A stretch of DNA of 27,817 bases, from the IMG/VR virus record IMGVR_UViG_3300030104_006230, positions 1-27,817 of that record. One strand, 5' to 3'. The position numbers and the translations under genes were made by a program. The number at the start of each line of letters is the position of its first letter. Positions within the stretch are counted from its first letter, which is position 1. Origin of the DNA: a virus. The notes below the pieces were generated by a model. That model was given only the letters and a program-made list of their open reading frames with translations. It ran no database searches and had not been told where the DNA came from. Shown in pieces: positions 1 through 7,570 of the stretch.

Positions 1-470
1 CGGGTGCAGTGGTCGCAGAATACGAGAGTCTGCATCCCAGGCTGCAACCCCAGCGGATTTGCATCGATTCCATTGGTGTAGGTGGCGGAGTGTGCGATCG
101 CTTGAGAGAGCTCGGGCTGCCCGCGATCGGAATTAACACCGCCGAGGCTCCTGCACTAAGGGCCACCTATTTAAACCTCAGAGCGGAACTTTGGTTTAAG
201 CTGAAAGCCTACTTGGAAGCGAGAGATTGCTCGATCCCGAAAGACGATAACTTACTCGCCGAGTTGGTGTCCGTTAAGTATAAATTCACTAGCTCGGGCA
301 AGCTTCAAATCGAATCAAAAGACGACATGAAACGACGCGGACTCAATTCGCCGGACCATGGCGATGCGGTGTGCCTGACCTTCGCCGTAGAGGGCGCAAC
401 CGTAATGCACGGCGGATCACTAACAAGCGATTGGAACCAACCCTTGAGGCGCAACCTCTCCATCGTTTGA
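1..470 (+). CDS. Terminase large subunit, C-terminal nuclease domain (partial)
   Basis: The reading frame is open from base 3 and the start lies outside the window, so the GTG at base 9 is not the real start. The roughly 156 residues match the RNase H-like nuclease end of phage large terminases: an IDSIGVGGGV segment (acidic residue at the end of a strand followed by a glycine-rich turn) and, near the end, SPDHGDAV, the usual position of the last metal-binding aspartates. This enzyme packages DNA into the prohead, and the nuclease domain cuts the concatemer. The ATPase half is missing only because the window begins here. It heads the virion gene block, directly upstream of two small proteins and the portal gene. 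Confidence 0.85.
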   Translation, partial: GAVVAEYESLHPRLQPQRICIDSIGVGGGVCDRLRELGLPAIGINTAEAPALRATYLNLRAELWFKLKAYLEARDCSIPKDDNLLAELVSVKYKFTSSGKLQIESKDDMKRRGLNSPDHGDAVCLTFAVEGATVMHGGSLTSDWNQPLRRNLSIV

Positions 471-478
471 TAAAATAT

Positions 479-511
479 AAGACTACCTTTAACCCCATAT
501 ATGGTGGTCTT
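479..511 (+). promoter_or_regulatory. Stem-loop just after the terminase stop codon
   Basis: AAGACTACC at 479-487 can pair with GGTGGTCTT at 503-511 (nine pairs, one G.U), loop of 15 bases. No T-run follows, so it is not a standard intrinsic terminator. It ends two bases before the ATG of the next small gene, so it may be an RNA processing or translation-control element. Function is inferred only from position. Confidence 0.35.
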
Positions 512-513
512 AC

Positions 514-645
514 ATGGCAATGACAGATAACCCCAAGCCTTACAAACGCGGTCCAGCAGGACTTCGAGATGCAGCCGTGGACGTTGCAATAATCCTTAAC
601 GCAAGCGGCATGAAGAAAAAGCGCAAGGCGAAGAAGAAAAAGTAA
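514..645 (+). CDS. Small lysine-rich protein (43 aa), unknown
   Basis: ATG at 514, stop TAA at 643-645. The product begins MAMTDNPKPYKRGPAG, has a short hydrophobic middle (AVDVAIIL), and ends in a very basic tail of alternating lysine and arginine (MKKKRKAKKKK). It fills the gap between terminase and the next gene, and its stop is three bases before the next ATG, as expected for a real gene in a packed virion operon. The basic tail suggests nucleic-acid or capsid-surface binding, but I do not recognise a family. A hairpin sits directly before the start. Confidence 0.55.
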   Translation: MAMTDNPKPYKRGPAGLRDAAVDVAIILNASGMKKKRKAKKKK

Positions 646-648
646 TCG

Positions 649-1041
649 ATGGCAATCCCTTTACTTAGAGCCCTGGGCGCAACTGGTGCAGCCGCTAACG
701 CTGGCCAGGCGTTGATTGCGCCAATTAGCGAAGCGCCTTTCACATTGATGGAAGCATTAACAACTGATACGCCTACATCACAAATACGAGAAAACCAAGC
801 GCGTCGATTAGCACAAATGGATTTTCAGCCTGGCGCACTTGGCCAGCAATACACTGAAAACGCACAACGCGCTATCGGTTCAGCAATCAATAATTCCAAC
901 ATCCTTGATGCGCTAGGCAATGTTTACAATCGTTCGCGCATTCTTCAAACACCCGAACGCGCCATCAGACAGTCTGCTGATTTATTGCCTGATCGAGCTA
1001 GAGTAGTTGGCGGTTCAATTTTATCGGCACTAGGATTATGA
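649..1041 (+). CDS. Hypothetical protein (130 aa) between terminase and portal
   Basis: Not recognised. The protein is Ala/Arg/Gln-rich, starts with a mildly hydrophobic stretch (LLRALGATGAAANAGQALIA), and looks mostly helical with no clear membrane segment or catalytic motif. Its stop overlaps the portal start (ATGA at 1038-1041), which indicates translational coupling with portal. Small proteins at this position in podovirus-like phages are often minor head components, but that is inference from position only. Confidence 0.65.
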   Translation: MAIPLLRALGATGAAANAGQALIAPISEAPFTLMEALTTDTPTSQIRENQARRLAQMDFQPGALGQQYTENAQRAIGSAINNSNILDALGNVYNRSRILQTPERAIRQSADLLPDRARVVGGSILSALGL

Positions 1042-3140
1042 GCGAATTAGAAATCGTACAAGACGATCAATTTGAAGAAGACGCAATGGAGGACCAAGGC
1101 GGCGATGAAAATTTAGATAGCGTGGTCCGACTCGCCATTGAGGACGCCGTCGATTTTATCGACAACACTATGAGTCCTCGCCGGGCAGAGGCTGCTGATT
1201 ATTACGAAGGCGCTCCGCTCGGAAATGAGCAAGAAGGCAGGAGCCAGGCACAAACGATGGATGTGCGCGACACCGTGCAAGCCATGCTGCCCAGCCTAAT
1301 TAGAATTTTTTGTGGATCAGAGAAAGTAGTCGAGTACGCACCTCGAGGGCCCGAAGATATTGAGATGGCCAAGCAAGCGACTGATTACGTGAACTACATT
1401 CTTGAGAACGATCAGGATCAAAGTTATATCGAAATCTTATATCAAACATTCAAGGATGCATTGGTAAAAGGTTGCGGCGTTCTTAAATACGATTGGCGTG
1501 AAACAGAAAACATAGAAAGCGAAGACCTGGACCAGCTGACTGACGAAGGTTTGGCCGCGCTTAACTCTGATGAAAATGCAGAGATTACCCGGCTCGACAC
1601 AAGCATGAGCGAAGAGGGTGTTCCGATTCATTCGGTGACGGTAACGCGGCGATCTATGAATGGTCGAGTGGTTGTTGCAGCTGTGCCGCCTGAAGAGTTT
1701 TTAATTAATCGCTACGCAAGAAGTTTTAGCGATGCTGACATCGTTGCGCATCGAAAATATGTGACGGTGAGTGAGCTCGTTGAGATGGGCTACGACTTCG
1801 AAGAGATGTTATCTCTTTCTACTTCCGACGAAGATTTTGATTTAAAAAATCAAGAGGCTAGGCAACGAGAACCGCTAGGTGAAAATCGAGACTACCAGGA
1901 CGACGACTCGAGGAGGCGAGTCCTGTATGTCGAAGCGTATATGCAACTTGATACAAGCGGTGACGGTGTGAGCGAGCTCCGCAAAATTTGCACGGCAGGA
2001 CCGAGTTACGAAATATTAAGGAACGAGCCAGCCGACGACATTCCCTTCGCGTTTTTTAATCCAGACCCCGAGCCGCATTCGTTTTTTGGATTGAGCATTG
2101 CTGATCTGACTATGGACATTCAACGAATTAAAAGCGCAGTTCTCAGGAGCTCGCTCGACTCTTTGGCCATGTCTACGCATCCAAGGGTTGGAGTGATTGA
2201 AGGCCAGGTATCCCTCGAGGACGTTCTAAACGTCGAAGCGGGTGGCGTGATTAGAATGCGCAACGCTGGAGCCGTGCAGCCTTTCAATTTGCCCTTCGTG
2301 GGCAAGGAAGCCTTTCCCATGCTGCAATACTTAGATGAGCTCCGAGAGAACCGGACAGGCATCTCAAAGGCAGCTGCTGGGCTATCCCCGGATCAGTTGC
2401 AGAGCTCAACCCTGGCAGCAGTCACGCAGACGATCAGTGCCGCTCAACAACGCATTGAAATGGTCGCAAGAATCTTCGCTGAAAATGGCATGAAGCGGTT
2501 ATACAAAGGAATTTTAAAACTGGTACACACTTACCAGGAGCAACCGAAACTAGTGCGTTTACGAAATCAATTTATCCCAGTGCAGCCCGATCAATTCAGC
2601 ACCAATATGGATGTTGTCACCAACGTCGCACTCGGCGTGGGCGGTAACCAGGAACGCCTCGCGCTGCTTGGTCAAATAAATCAGATTCAAGAAAAACTTT
2701 TACAACAACTTGGGCCAGACAATCCAATTGTGAGCCCGCAGAATTATTACAACACTTTGGTATCGACCCTGGAGCTCGGCGGCATAAAAGATGTGGCCCG
2801 GTTTTTTAATGACCCGGCTCAATATCAACCACAAGCTCCGCAGGAGCCGCCTAAGCCCGATATCAATGAGCAACTTATTCAGGTTCAGATGTCAGAGATA
2901 CAAGCGAATATCCAAAAGAAAGCGGCAGAGCTTGAGCTCGAACGAGAAAAGATGGTCAGAGAGGATGACCGGCGACGCGACGAAACTGAAATGAATTTTG
3001 AGCTCAGGGCCGTTGAGATCGCAGCCAAGTACAACACGCAAATCGACACCGCTGCAATCAAAGCAAACGCCGAGCGTGACCGGGAAATGGTTAAAGCATT
3101 GAGCCAACCACCACAAGGACCAGCTAATGTCGGAGGTTGA
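1038..3140 (+). CDS. Portal protein (P22/SU10-like)
   Basis: 700 residues, the right size for the large portal proteins of P22- and SU10-type podoviruses. The acidic N-terminus leads into a helical segment with ADYYEGAPLGNEQEGRSQ and a DVRDTVQAMLPSLIRIF region, typical for this family, where the clip and wing region begins. Residues about 395-480 carry the NRTGISKAAAGLSPDQLQSS region, which is conserved in many phage portals. The last ~90 residues are a charged coiled coil (KKAAELELEREKMVREDDRR), matching a barrel-like C-terminal extension. The portal dodecamer is the DNA gate at one capsid vertex and binds terminase and connector. Start ATG overlaps the upstream stop; the gene overlaps the next one by 14 bases. 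Confidence 0.85.
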   Translation: MSELEIVQDDQFEEDAMEDQGGDENLDSVVRLAIEDAVDFIDNTMSPRRAEAADYYEGAPLGNEQEGRSQAQTMDVRDTVQAMLPSLIRIFCGSEKVVEYAPRGPEDIEMAKQATDYVNYILENDQDQSYIEILYQTFKDALVKGCGVLKYDWRETENIESEDLDQLTDEGLAALNSDENAEITRLDTSMSEEGVPIHSVTVTRRSMNGRVVVAAVPPEEFLINRYARSFSDADIVAHRKYVTVSELVEMGYDFEEMLSLSTSDEDFDLKNQEARQREPLGENRDYQDDDSRRRVLYVEAYMQLDTSGDGVSELRKICTAGPSYEILRNEPADDIPFAFFNPDPEPHSFFGLSIADLTMDIQRIKSAVLRSSLDSLAMSTHPRVGVIEGQVSLEDVLNVEAGGVIRMRNAGAVQPFNLPFVGKEAFPMLQYLDELRENRTGISKAAAGLSPDQLQSSTLAAVTQTISAAQQRIEMVARIFAENGMKRLYKGILKLVHTYQEQPKLVRLRNQFIPVQPDQFSTNMDVVTNVALGVGGNQERLALLGQINQIQEKLLQQLGPDNPIVSPQNYYNTLVSTLELGGIKDVARFFNDPAQYQPQAPQEPPKPDINEQLIQVQMSEIQANIQKKAAELELEREKMVREDDRRRDETEMNFELRAVEIAAKYNTQIDTAAIKANAERDREMVKALSQPPQGPANVGG

Positions 3141-3372
3141 TAAAAATTACCAATTAGCACTGCAAAGATTTTTTGATGATCCCTATTTTCAAGAAATGGT
3201 AGACCGATTGAAATTTGATCTTTTCGAAGAGTGGCAGCGATCTAGCAAGTCTGACGAGCGTGATCGCATTTTCGCAAAACTGGAAGTGGTCGAGCAAACG
3301 ATGAACGCCTTAAGGGCGGCAGCGGACTCAATCGCTTTTGAGAAGCAAAAAGGAAATATCACTAATGGATGA
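3127..3372 (+). CDS. Small hypothetical protein between portal and scaffold (81 aa)
   Basis: Starts at ATG 3127 inside the 3' end of the portal gene and ends eight bases into the scaffold gene, so it is tightly embedded in the head operon. The protein is charged and mainly helical (MVDRLKFDLFEEWQRSSKSDERDRI, split here by eye into two helices), with no cysteines, membrane segment or known motif. Similar short helical proteins follow the portal gene in many podovirus-like phages. Role unknown; a head assembly role is inferred from position. Confidence 0.65.
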   Translation: MSEVDKNYQLALQRFFDDPYFQEMVDRLKFDLFEEWQRSSKSDERDRIFAKLEVVEQTMNALRAAADSIAFEKQKGNITNG

Positions 3373-4375
3373 TAAAATAACAGATGAACCGAATCCCATA
3401 TCTGGGATTTCGGATGCGCAAAGTCGAATCATGGATTTACTGGCTCCTGAAGAGGAAAAAGCTGATAGCCCTGAAGAGACGATTGACGAGTCCTCCTTTG
3501 ACCAGGAGGGCGAGGTGTTAGAGGACGAAGAGCTCGAAGGAGACGAAGAGTTTGAGGACGACGATGCCGAACTGGTGGACGATGAGCAAGAGCTCGATGA
3601 AGAGCCCGAGGTCGCGGAGACATTCTCAGTCAAGGTTGACGGAGAAGAAGTTGAAGTTGATTTGCAGGAACTCAAATCTGGTTACTCGAGGACAGCAGAT
3701 TACACAAAAAAGAGCCAGGCATTGGCCGAAGAGCGAAAGCTTTTCATGCAAGATCGTGATGCCGTCTCTTTGGAGCGCCAGCAATACGCTCAATTACTTG
3801 GAGCATTGCAAGCGCAAATTGGAGCAACTGATGAGGTAGCCCCGGATTTTGATCAGTTATATGAGACAGATCCGATAGAGGCGACCAGGCAAGAAAGGCA
3901 ATGGACTAAGCGCCAACAAGAACGAGCGCAAAAACTTGCTGCAATTCAGGCTGAACAGGCTCGGGTAAGCCAAGCAAGCCAGAAAGAACAGCAGGAGCAA
4001 ATGCAACAATTGTTGAACGCAGAAGTGGCACGGCTGCCGGACTTAATCCCGGCATGGAAGGATGAGAAGGTTGCGAAGCGAGAGAGTGAGGAGCTTAAAT
4101 CCTATCTCGCAGACCAAGGAATCTCCGAAGAAGAAATGGGAGCCTTGGTGAGAGCATCTCACATAAACGTGCTAAGAAAGGCCATGCTTTTCGACAAGGG
4201 CCAGAGACGAGTGAAAAAAGCGACTCGGGCTCGAAGGAAAAATGCGGTAACCCCTGGCGCAAGAAGCCAGCAGGTGAAACCGGGCTCCAAGCGGGTGAAG
4301 ACCCAACGTCAACGTCTTGCAAAAGGTGGTCGCATTGATGATGCGGCTAATTTAGTTGAATCTTTATTAGGTTAA
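3365..4375 (+). CDS. Scaffolding protein
   Basis: 336 residues from ATG 3365, chosen because AAAGGAAA lies just upstream and a start further up gives a basic leader unlike the family. It directly precedes the coat gene, as scaffold genes do. The first ~90 residues are extremely acidic (DEELEGDEEFEDDDAEL), followed by a short beta-like segment (FSVKVDGEEVEVDLQELK) and GYSRTADYTKK, a signature I know from scaffolds of this phage group. A long Gln/Glu/Ala coiled coil follows, and the basic C-terminus (VKKATRARRKN) is the usual coat-binding end of scaffolds. It is a transient internal core for prohead assembly and leaves before or during packaging. Confidence 0.8.
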   Translation: MDDKITDEPNPISGISDAQSRIMDLLAPEEEKADSPEETIDESSFDQEGEVLEDEELEGDEEFEDDDAELVDDEQELDEEPEVAETFSVKVDGEEVEVDLQELKSGYSRTADYTKKSQALAEERKLFMQDRDAVSLERQQYAQLLGALQAQIGATDEVAPDFDQLYETDPIEATRQERQWTKRQQERAQKLAAIQAEQARVSQASQKEQQEQMQQLLNAEVARLPDLIPAWKDEKVAKRESEELKSYLADQGISEEEMGALVRASHINVLRKAMLFDKGQRRVKKATRARRKNAVTPGARSQQVKPGSKRVKTQRQRLAKGGRIDDAANLVESLLG

Positions 4376-4410
4376 AAACCTAGTAAAAACAATAGTTTAG
4401 GAGCTATACC

Positions 4411-5930
4411 ATGGCTATTATTACCAATACCGCGACTCGATACGGTGTCAATTCACTAGCTGAAGATTTCTCTGACATCATCTATTCGATCTCGCCCACA
4501 ACCACGCCTTTTATTTCGAACATGAGTCGAAGAAGGAAGGCAACTAACACAATTTTTGAATGGCAGATTTGAGAGAGTAGATCTGAATGTTGGTAACAGC
4601 ATATAGAAAACTGGGTGAATTGCGGGAAAATCCTAACGCACAGGCGAGGACAATCCGCAGCCAATCTCGACATGGAGGCATACAAAGCCGAGGGGTCGAG
4701 CAGGTTCAGAGACTAGGTGGTGACGAAAGAATAACCCGCCCAAGAGCGCCCAGCCCCCTAAAGTTAGTTTCTAGGGGTGATGATATAGTCCGAACTGCAA
4801 GGGACAACTTGCAGAAGGTGCGGCTAAACTCCGCATCGATAACAGAATTGGATTCACTCGCAAGCGCAGCAAGCAACGCGCAAATTGACGGTGACGATTT
4901 AAGTTCATTCACTGCAATTACGGCGACCACTAAGCTTAGTAACGTTACGATGATTAGCCGTAAAGATGCAGTGATTGCAGACAATTTAACGGGCCCTATC
5001 GAGCAAAAAGGATATCGTTCCCTCCTCAGTTACGAAATCGTAAAAAAAGGAAATGAGCTCAAGCGCGATCAAGAGTTCAATTTAGTAGGGGTCAACGTAG
5101 CAGCAGTCTCTGGAGCCGCTGGCACGGCGCGTAAAACTGCCTCGCTTTCTGCTTGGCTAACTTCAAATGTTTCTCGAGGAACTGGCGGAGCATCAGGCAC
5201 ATTATCGAATGGTATGCCGAATGCTGCTGCCACTGATGCGTCAGCGGGAAATATGCGAGCCTTTACCGAAACAATTTTGAAGGCCGTAATTCAGTCAACC
5301 TGGAGCGCGGGTGGTGAGCCTCAGTTCTTAATGACCGGGCCATTCAATAAGCAAGCTGTCAGTGCCTTTAGTGGTATTGCGAGCCAGAGGTACCAGGCTC
5401 CAAGTGATAGTCCTACGACGATCATTGGTGCAGCAGACGTTAACTCAAACATAGGCGTCGCCGCGTAGGAATGCGCGGGCAATAAGGTGGTGAACTCAGT
5501 GAACATCTCAAGACAGACAATACTGAGCCAAGCTCGCGAAAGCGAGAAGGTGCAACGACTATCCCGAGAGGGAGTAGGGCCAAGCGGCTCGAAGCGCCAC
5601 CCATCCAGAACGGATGAAGATATAGTCTCATCTGCGTGGCGACACGCAGCAGCCAAAAAAGGCGGGAACAAATTAGCGATTTGTTTTGAAGAAAAAAGCT
5701 ATATGAGTGACTTTGGGACTTTGCAAGTTGTCCCCAATAGGTTCAGCAGGGAGAGAGATGCTTATCTCATTGATCCCGACATGGTTGAGCTCGTCACCTT
5801 GCGTGACATGGCAGTGACCGAACTGGCTAAAACTGGTGACGCTAGTAAGTTCATGACTCTTGTAGAGTATGGCTTGCAAGTGAACAACGAAGCTGGCCTC
5901 GGCATTGCAGCGGACTTGACGACAAGCTGA
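4411..5930 (+). CDS. Major capsid protein, SU10-type, gene split by two group I introns
   Basis: The gene reads as three exons: 4411-4569, 4851-5440 and 5699-5930, together 981 bases or 326 residues plus stop. Exon 1 gives MAIITNTATRYGVNSLAED and ends FEWQI; exon 2 starts DSLASAASNAQIDGDD and ends GAADV; exon 3 starts with the rest of the Val codon and gives YMSDFGTLQVVPNRF. Joined, this reads through the conserved FEWQxDSLA and DVYxSDFG segments of the SU10 major capsid family (Pfam name DUF5309/SU10), at the usual length. AGGAG at 4399-4403 is the ribosome site. Without splicing, a TGA occurs as the first intron codon after exon 1, leaving a 53-residue stub. Exon 2 and 3 are each in an open frame with intron sequence, so gene finders will report two false starts at 4587 and 5487. 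Confidence 0.88.
4570..4850 (+). ncRNA. Group I intron 1 in the capsid gene (281 nt)
   Basis: Pairings found by eye: P1, exon CAGATT 4564-4569 with internal guide GATCTG 4580-4585, putting T4569 opposite G4580 as the splice-site U.G; P2, TGTT 4588-4591 with AACA 4595-4598; P3, CTGGGTG 4611-4617 with CGCCCAG 4747-4753; P4, TGCGG 4621-4625 with CCGCA 4655-4659; P6, CTCGA 4666-4670 with TCGAG 4696-4700; P7, GACTA 4711-4715 with TAGTC 4786-4790; P8, CCCCTA 4755-4760 with TAGGGG 4772-4777; P9, CTGCAAG 4795-4801 with CTTGCAG 4808-4814; a further hairpin TGCGG 4819-4823 with CCGCA 4831-4835. The intron ends with G4850. GTTCAGAGACTA and GATATAGTCC are the classic P7 halves of phage introns. There is extra sequence between P7 and P3', as in subgroup IA. 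No homing endonuclease gene is present. Confidence 0.92.
5441..5698 (+). ncRNA. Group I intron 2 in the capsid gene (258 nt)
   Basis: Pairings found by eye: P1, exon GACGT 5436-5440 with guide GCGTC 5455-5459, T5440 opposite G5455 as the U.G pair; P10, intron ATAG 5451-5454 with exon 3 CTAT 5699-5702, directly adjacent to the guide; P2, CCGCG 5461-5465 with CGCGG 5474-5478; P3, GGTGG 5486-5490 with CCACC 5597-5601; P4, CTCAGT 5495-5500 with ACTGAG 5522-5527; P6, CTCGC and GCGAG at 5533-5546 closed by a GAAA tetraloop; P7, GACTAT 5557-5562 with ATAGTC 5622-5627; P8, CATCC 5602-5606 with GGATG 5612-5616; P9, CTGCGTG 5632-5638 with CACGCAG 5643-5649 closed by GCGA. The last base is G5698. Extra hairpins between P7 and P3' (TCCC-gaga-GGGA) suggest subgroup IA. 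No endonuclease gene. Confidence 0.92.
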
Positions 5931-6256
5931 TGAGTGACAAGAAGACGCTGGACTTTGATCCTCTGACAGGGATTAAAAACGAATTTATCTTCGAGGCGGG
6001 GGACAAGCCGTCTCAAGATAAGTTTGTGATCCAGACAACGCAGGATGTGACTGACATCATTCGCCGTAATAAACAAGATTTGAACCAGGTAGATAAGCAT
6101 CAACCCTGGGGCGAATGGTCGAAGGTCGCATCACTGCCCTTGTCTATTTATTTTGATCTGAAGCAGCAAGGAATCTTGGACGATAAGAAAGCGTTTAAGA
6201 AATGGCTCAATGATCCTGATAACAAATATTACAGGACTAGAGGCGGGACCATCTAA
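5930..6256 (+). CDS. Conserved small protein downstream of capsid gene (108 aa)
   Basis: ATG at 5930 overlaps the capsid stop by one base (TGATG) and the stop overlaps the next start by one base (TAATG), so it is translationally coupled on both sides. The sequence is mixed alpha/beta, with WSKVASLPLSIYFDLKQQGI and a C-terminal WLNDPDNKYYRTRGGTI. I have seen this C-terminal pattern in small proteins after the capsid gene of marine podovirus-like phages; no biochemical role is known to me. A head-completion role is inferred from position. Confidence 0.7.
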   Translation: MSDKKTLDFDPLTGIKNEFIFEAGDKPSQDKFVIQTTQDVTDIIRRNKQDLNQVDKHQPWGEWSKVASLPLSIYFDLKQQGILDDKKAFKKWLNDPDNKYYRTRGGTI

Positions 6257-6873
6257 TGGCGATATCAACTTATTCAGAATTGAAAAGCGCAATCGCAGAT
6301 TGGCTCAACCGATCCGATCTAACGAGCGTGATACCAAGTTTTATAGAGCTTGCAGAAGCGGAGCTCACGCGAAATTTGCGTCACCGAAAAATGATTGCTC
6401 GAGCCGATGCAACGATTAATTCTGAATACACGCAGACGCCGCTTGATTGGTTTCAAACTCAGACTTTAATTTTAGAGACTGACCCGGTCACAACGCTGGA
6501 ATATTTAACGCCTGAAGCGCTTAACGCAAAACGAGCGGCGAGCACTGCGAACGGTAAACCTTTGTTCTACACGATGATAGGGACAGAGATTCAGGTCTAC
6601 CCGGTGCCAAGCGGAGACCACACCGCTGAGATGGTGTATTACGCAAAGATACCAAGTTTGTCAGATAGCGAAACAACTAATTGGCTGCTCACTTTAGCGC
6701 CTGATATTTATTTATATGGATCGCTTATGCAGTCAGCGCCTTATCTGCAAGACGACAATCGGCTTTCGGTTTGGAACGCTCTTTATCAGAAAAAAATAGA
6801 AGACATTTACATAAGCGATCAGCGCACCACTGGGCAAACGTCGGTGGTAATGCGAGCGGCAGTTTTAGGATAA
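6256..6873 (+). CDS. Head-tail connector / adaptor protein
   Basis: 205 residues. The N-terminal half is helical (YSELKSAIADWLNRSDLTS, then a long helix through FIELAEAELTRNLRHRKM), and the middle carries strands around an EIQVYPVPSGDHTAEMVYY hairpin that packs on helices ending KKIEDIYISDQR. This layout, helix bundle plus small beta hairpin, matches adaptor proteins that sit under the portal in P22-like and SU10-like phages. It would extend the portal ring and hold the tail. The assignment rests on this pattern and on gene position two genes after the coat gene; no catalytic motif is expected or seen. Confidence 0.65.
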   Translation: MAISTYSELKSAIADWLNRSDLTSVIPSFIELAEAELTRNLRHRKMIARADATINSEYTQTPLDWFQTQTLILETDPVTTLEYLTPEALNAKRAASTANGKPLFYTMIGTEIQVYPVPSGDHTAEMVYYAKIPSLSDSETTNWLLTLAPDIYLYGSLMQSAPYLQDDNRLSVWNALYQKKIEDIYISDQRTTGQTSVVMRAAVLG

Positions 6874-6879
6874 CAGACT

Positions 6880-7260
6880 ATGGCTTTTTCGAATTTTTTA
6901 GCGGGTGAGATACTAGACGATATTTTCTCTGGCAATGCGTATACGCCGCCAGGGACGTTTTATCTCGCTTTGTATACTTCCGCACCTACTGCATCTGGTG
7001 GCGGTACAGAGCTCTCAGGAAACGGCTATGCGCGGCAAACGGTTGCATTTACGACCACGGCGCAACAGAGCTCCAATACAGCCGCCGCCGAGTTCCCAAC
7101 GGCCACGGCAGATTGGGGAACCATTGTGGCCGTAGGTGTGTTTGATGCCAGCACAAGTGGCAACCTGCTGGCTTTTGGAAATCTTACAGCCAGTAAAAAC
7201 ATTGTGAGCGGAGACGTTTTAAGAATCCCCGCTGGCGATCTGGATATTAACTTAGCGTGA
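6880..7260 (+). CDS. Small virion beta-sandwich protein (126 aa), tail or decoration candidate
   Basis: Begins MAFSNFLAGEILDDIFSGN, then PPGTFYLALYTSAPTASGGGTELSGNGYARQ (described in two parts), an arrangement seen in a widespread family of short phage structural proteins with a single beta-sandwich. Ser/Thr/Ala-rich composition, many short strands and no cysteine suit a virion surface protein. The stop overlaps the next start (GTGA at 7257). It lies between the connector and fibre genes, so a tail-knob or fibre-attachment role is likely, but not proven. Confidence 0.6.
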   Translation: MAFSNFLAGEILDDIFSGNAYTPPGTFYLALYTSAPTASGGGTELSGNGYARQTVAFTTTAQQSSNTAAAEFPTATADWGTIVAVGVFDASTSGNLLAFGNLTASKNIVSGDVLRIPAGDLDINLA

Positions 7261-7553
7261 GCGTTGAGTCGGGTTGGGGCTCAAGCGCTTGGGGTTATGG
7301 CCTTTGGGGCCAGGAGAGCAATGAAGATGTTGCGGCAACGATTACAGGAACAAGCTCAGTCACTGTTAGTGCTACTGAGTCGGCTGGGGCGAGTGCGGTT
7401 ATCAACGGCGCGTGTTCAATCTCGGTTACAGCGGTTGAGGTATTTTCTGGACAATGCGCGATCCAAGGCACTTCGAGTGTGGCAGTGGCTGCGCGGACTC
7501 TTTGGGAAAAACAAACCGCAGCCAGCACCACCTGGACCAAGCAAGCCGCGTAA
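7257..7553 (+). CDS. Small Ser/Ala/Thr-rich protein with WG motif (98 aa)
   Basis: Starts with GTG at 7257, overlapping the previous stop. The N-terminus has a WGSSAWGYGLWGQ motif; a similar WGGSTWGSFEWGTQ run occurs in the 491-aa tail protein at 12487, hinting at a shared structural unit in the tail. The rest is a repeat-like series of short strands (TGTSSVTVSATESAGAS, then ACSISVTAVEV, then GTSSVAVAA), roughly every 25 residues. A competing frame at 7264-7578 gives a basic protein without such features and lacks coupling. Probably a minor virion protein. Confidence 0.6.
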   Translation: MSVESGWGSSAWGYGLWGQESNEDVAATITGTSSVTVSATESAGASAVINGACSISVTAVEVFSGQCAIQGTSSVAVAARTLWEKQTAASTTWTKQAA

Positions 7554-7570
7554 AAAGAGGAAAAAAGTAG

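Noticed and set aside
4587-5468. Open frame of 293 codons that looks like a capsid gene
   Set aside because: Its first 88 codons lie in group I intron 1 and its last nine in intron 2; only 4851-5440 is real coat sequence.
5487-5930. Open frame of 147 codons that looks like a separate gene
   Set aside because: The first ~70 codons are group I intron 2; only 5699-5930 is coat exon 3.
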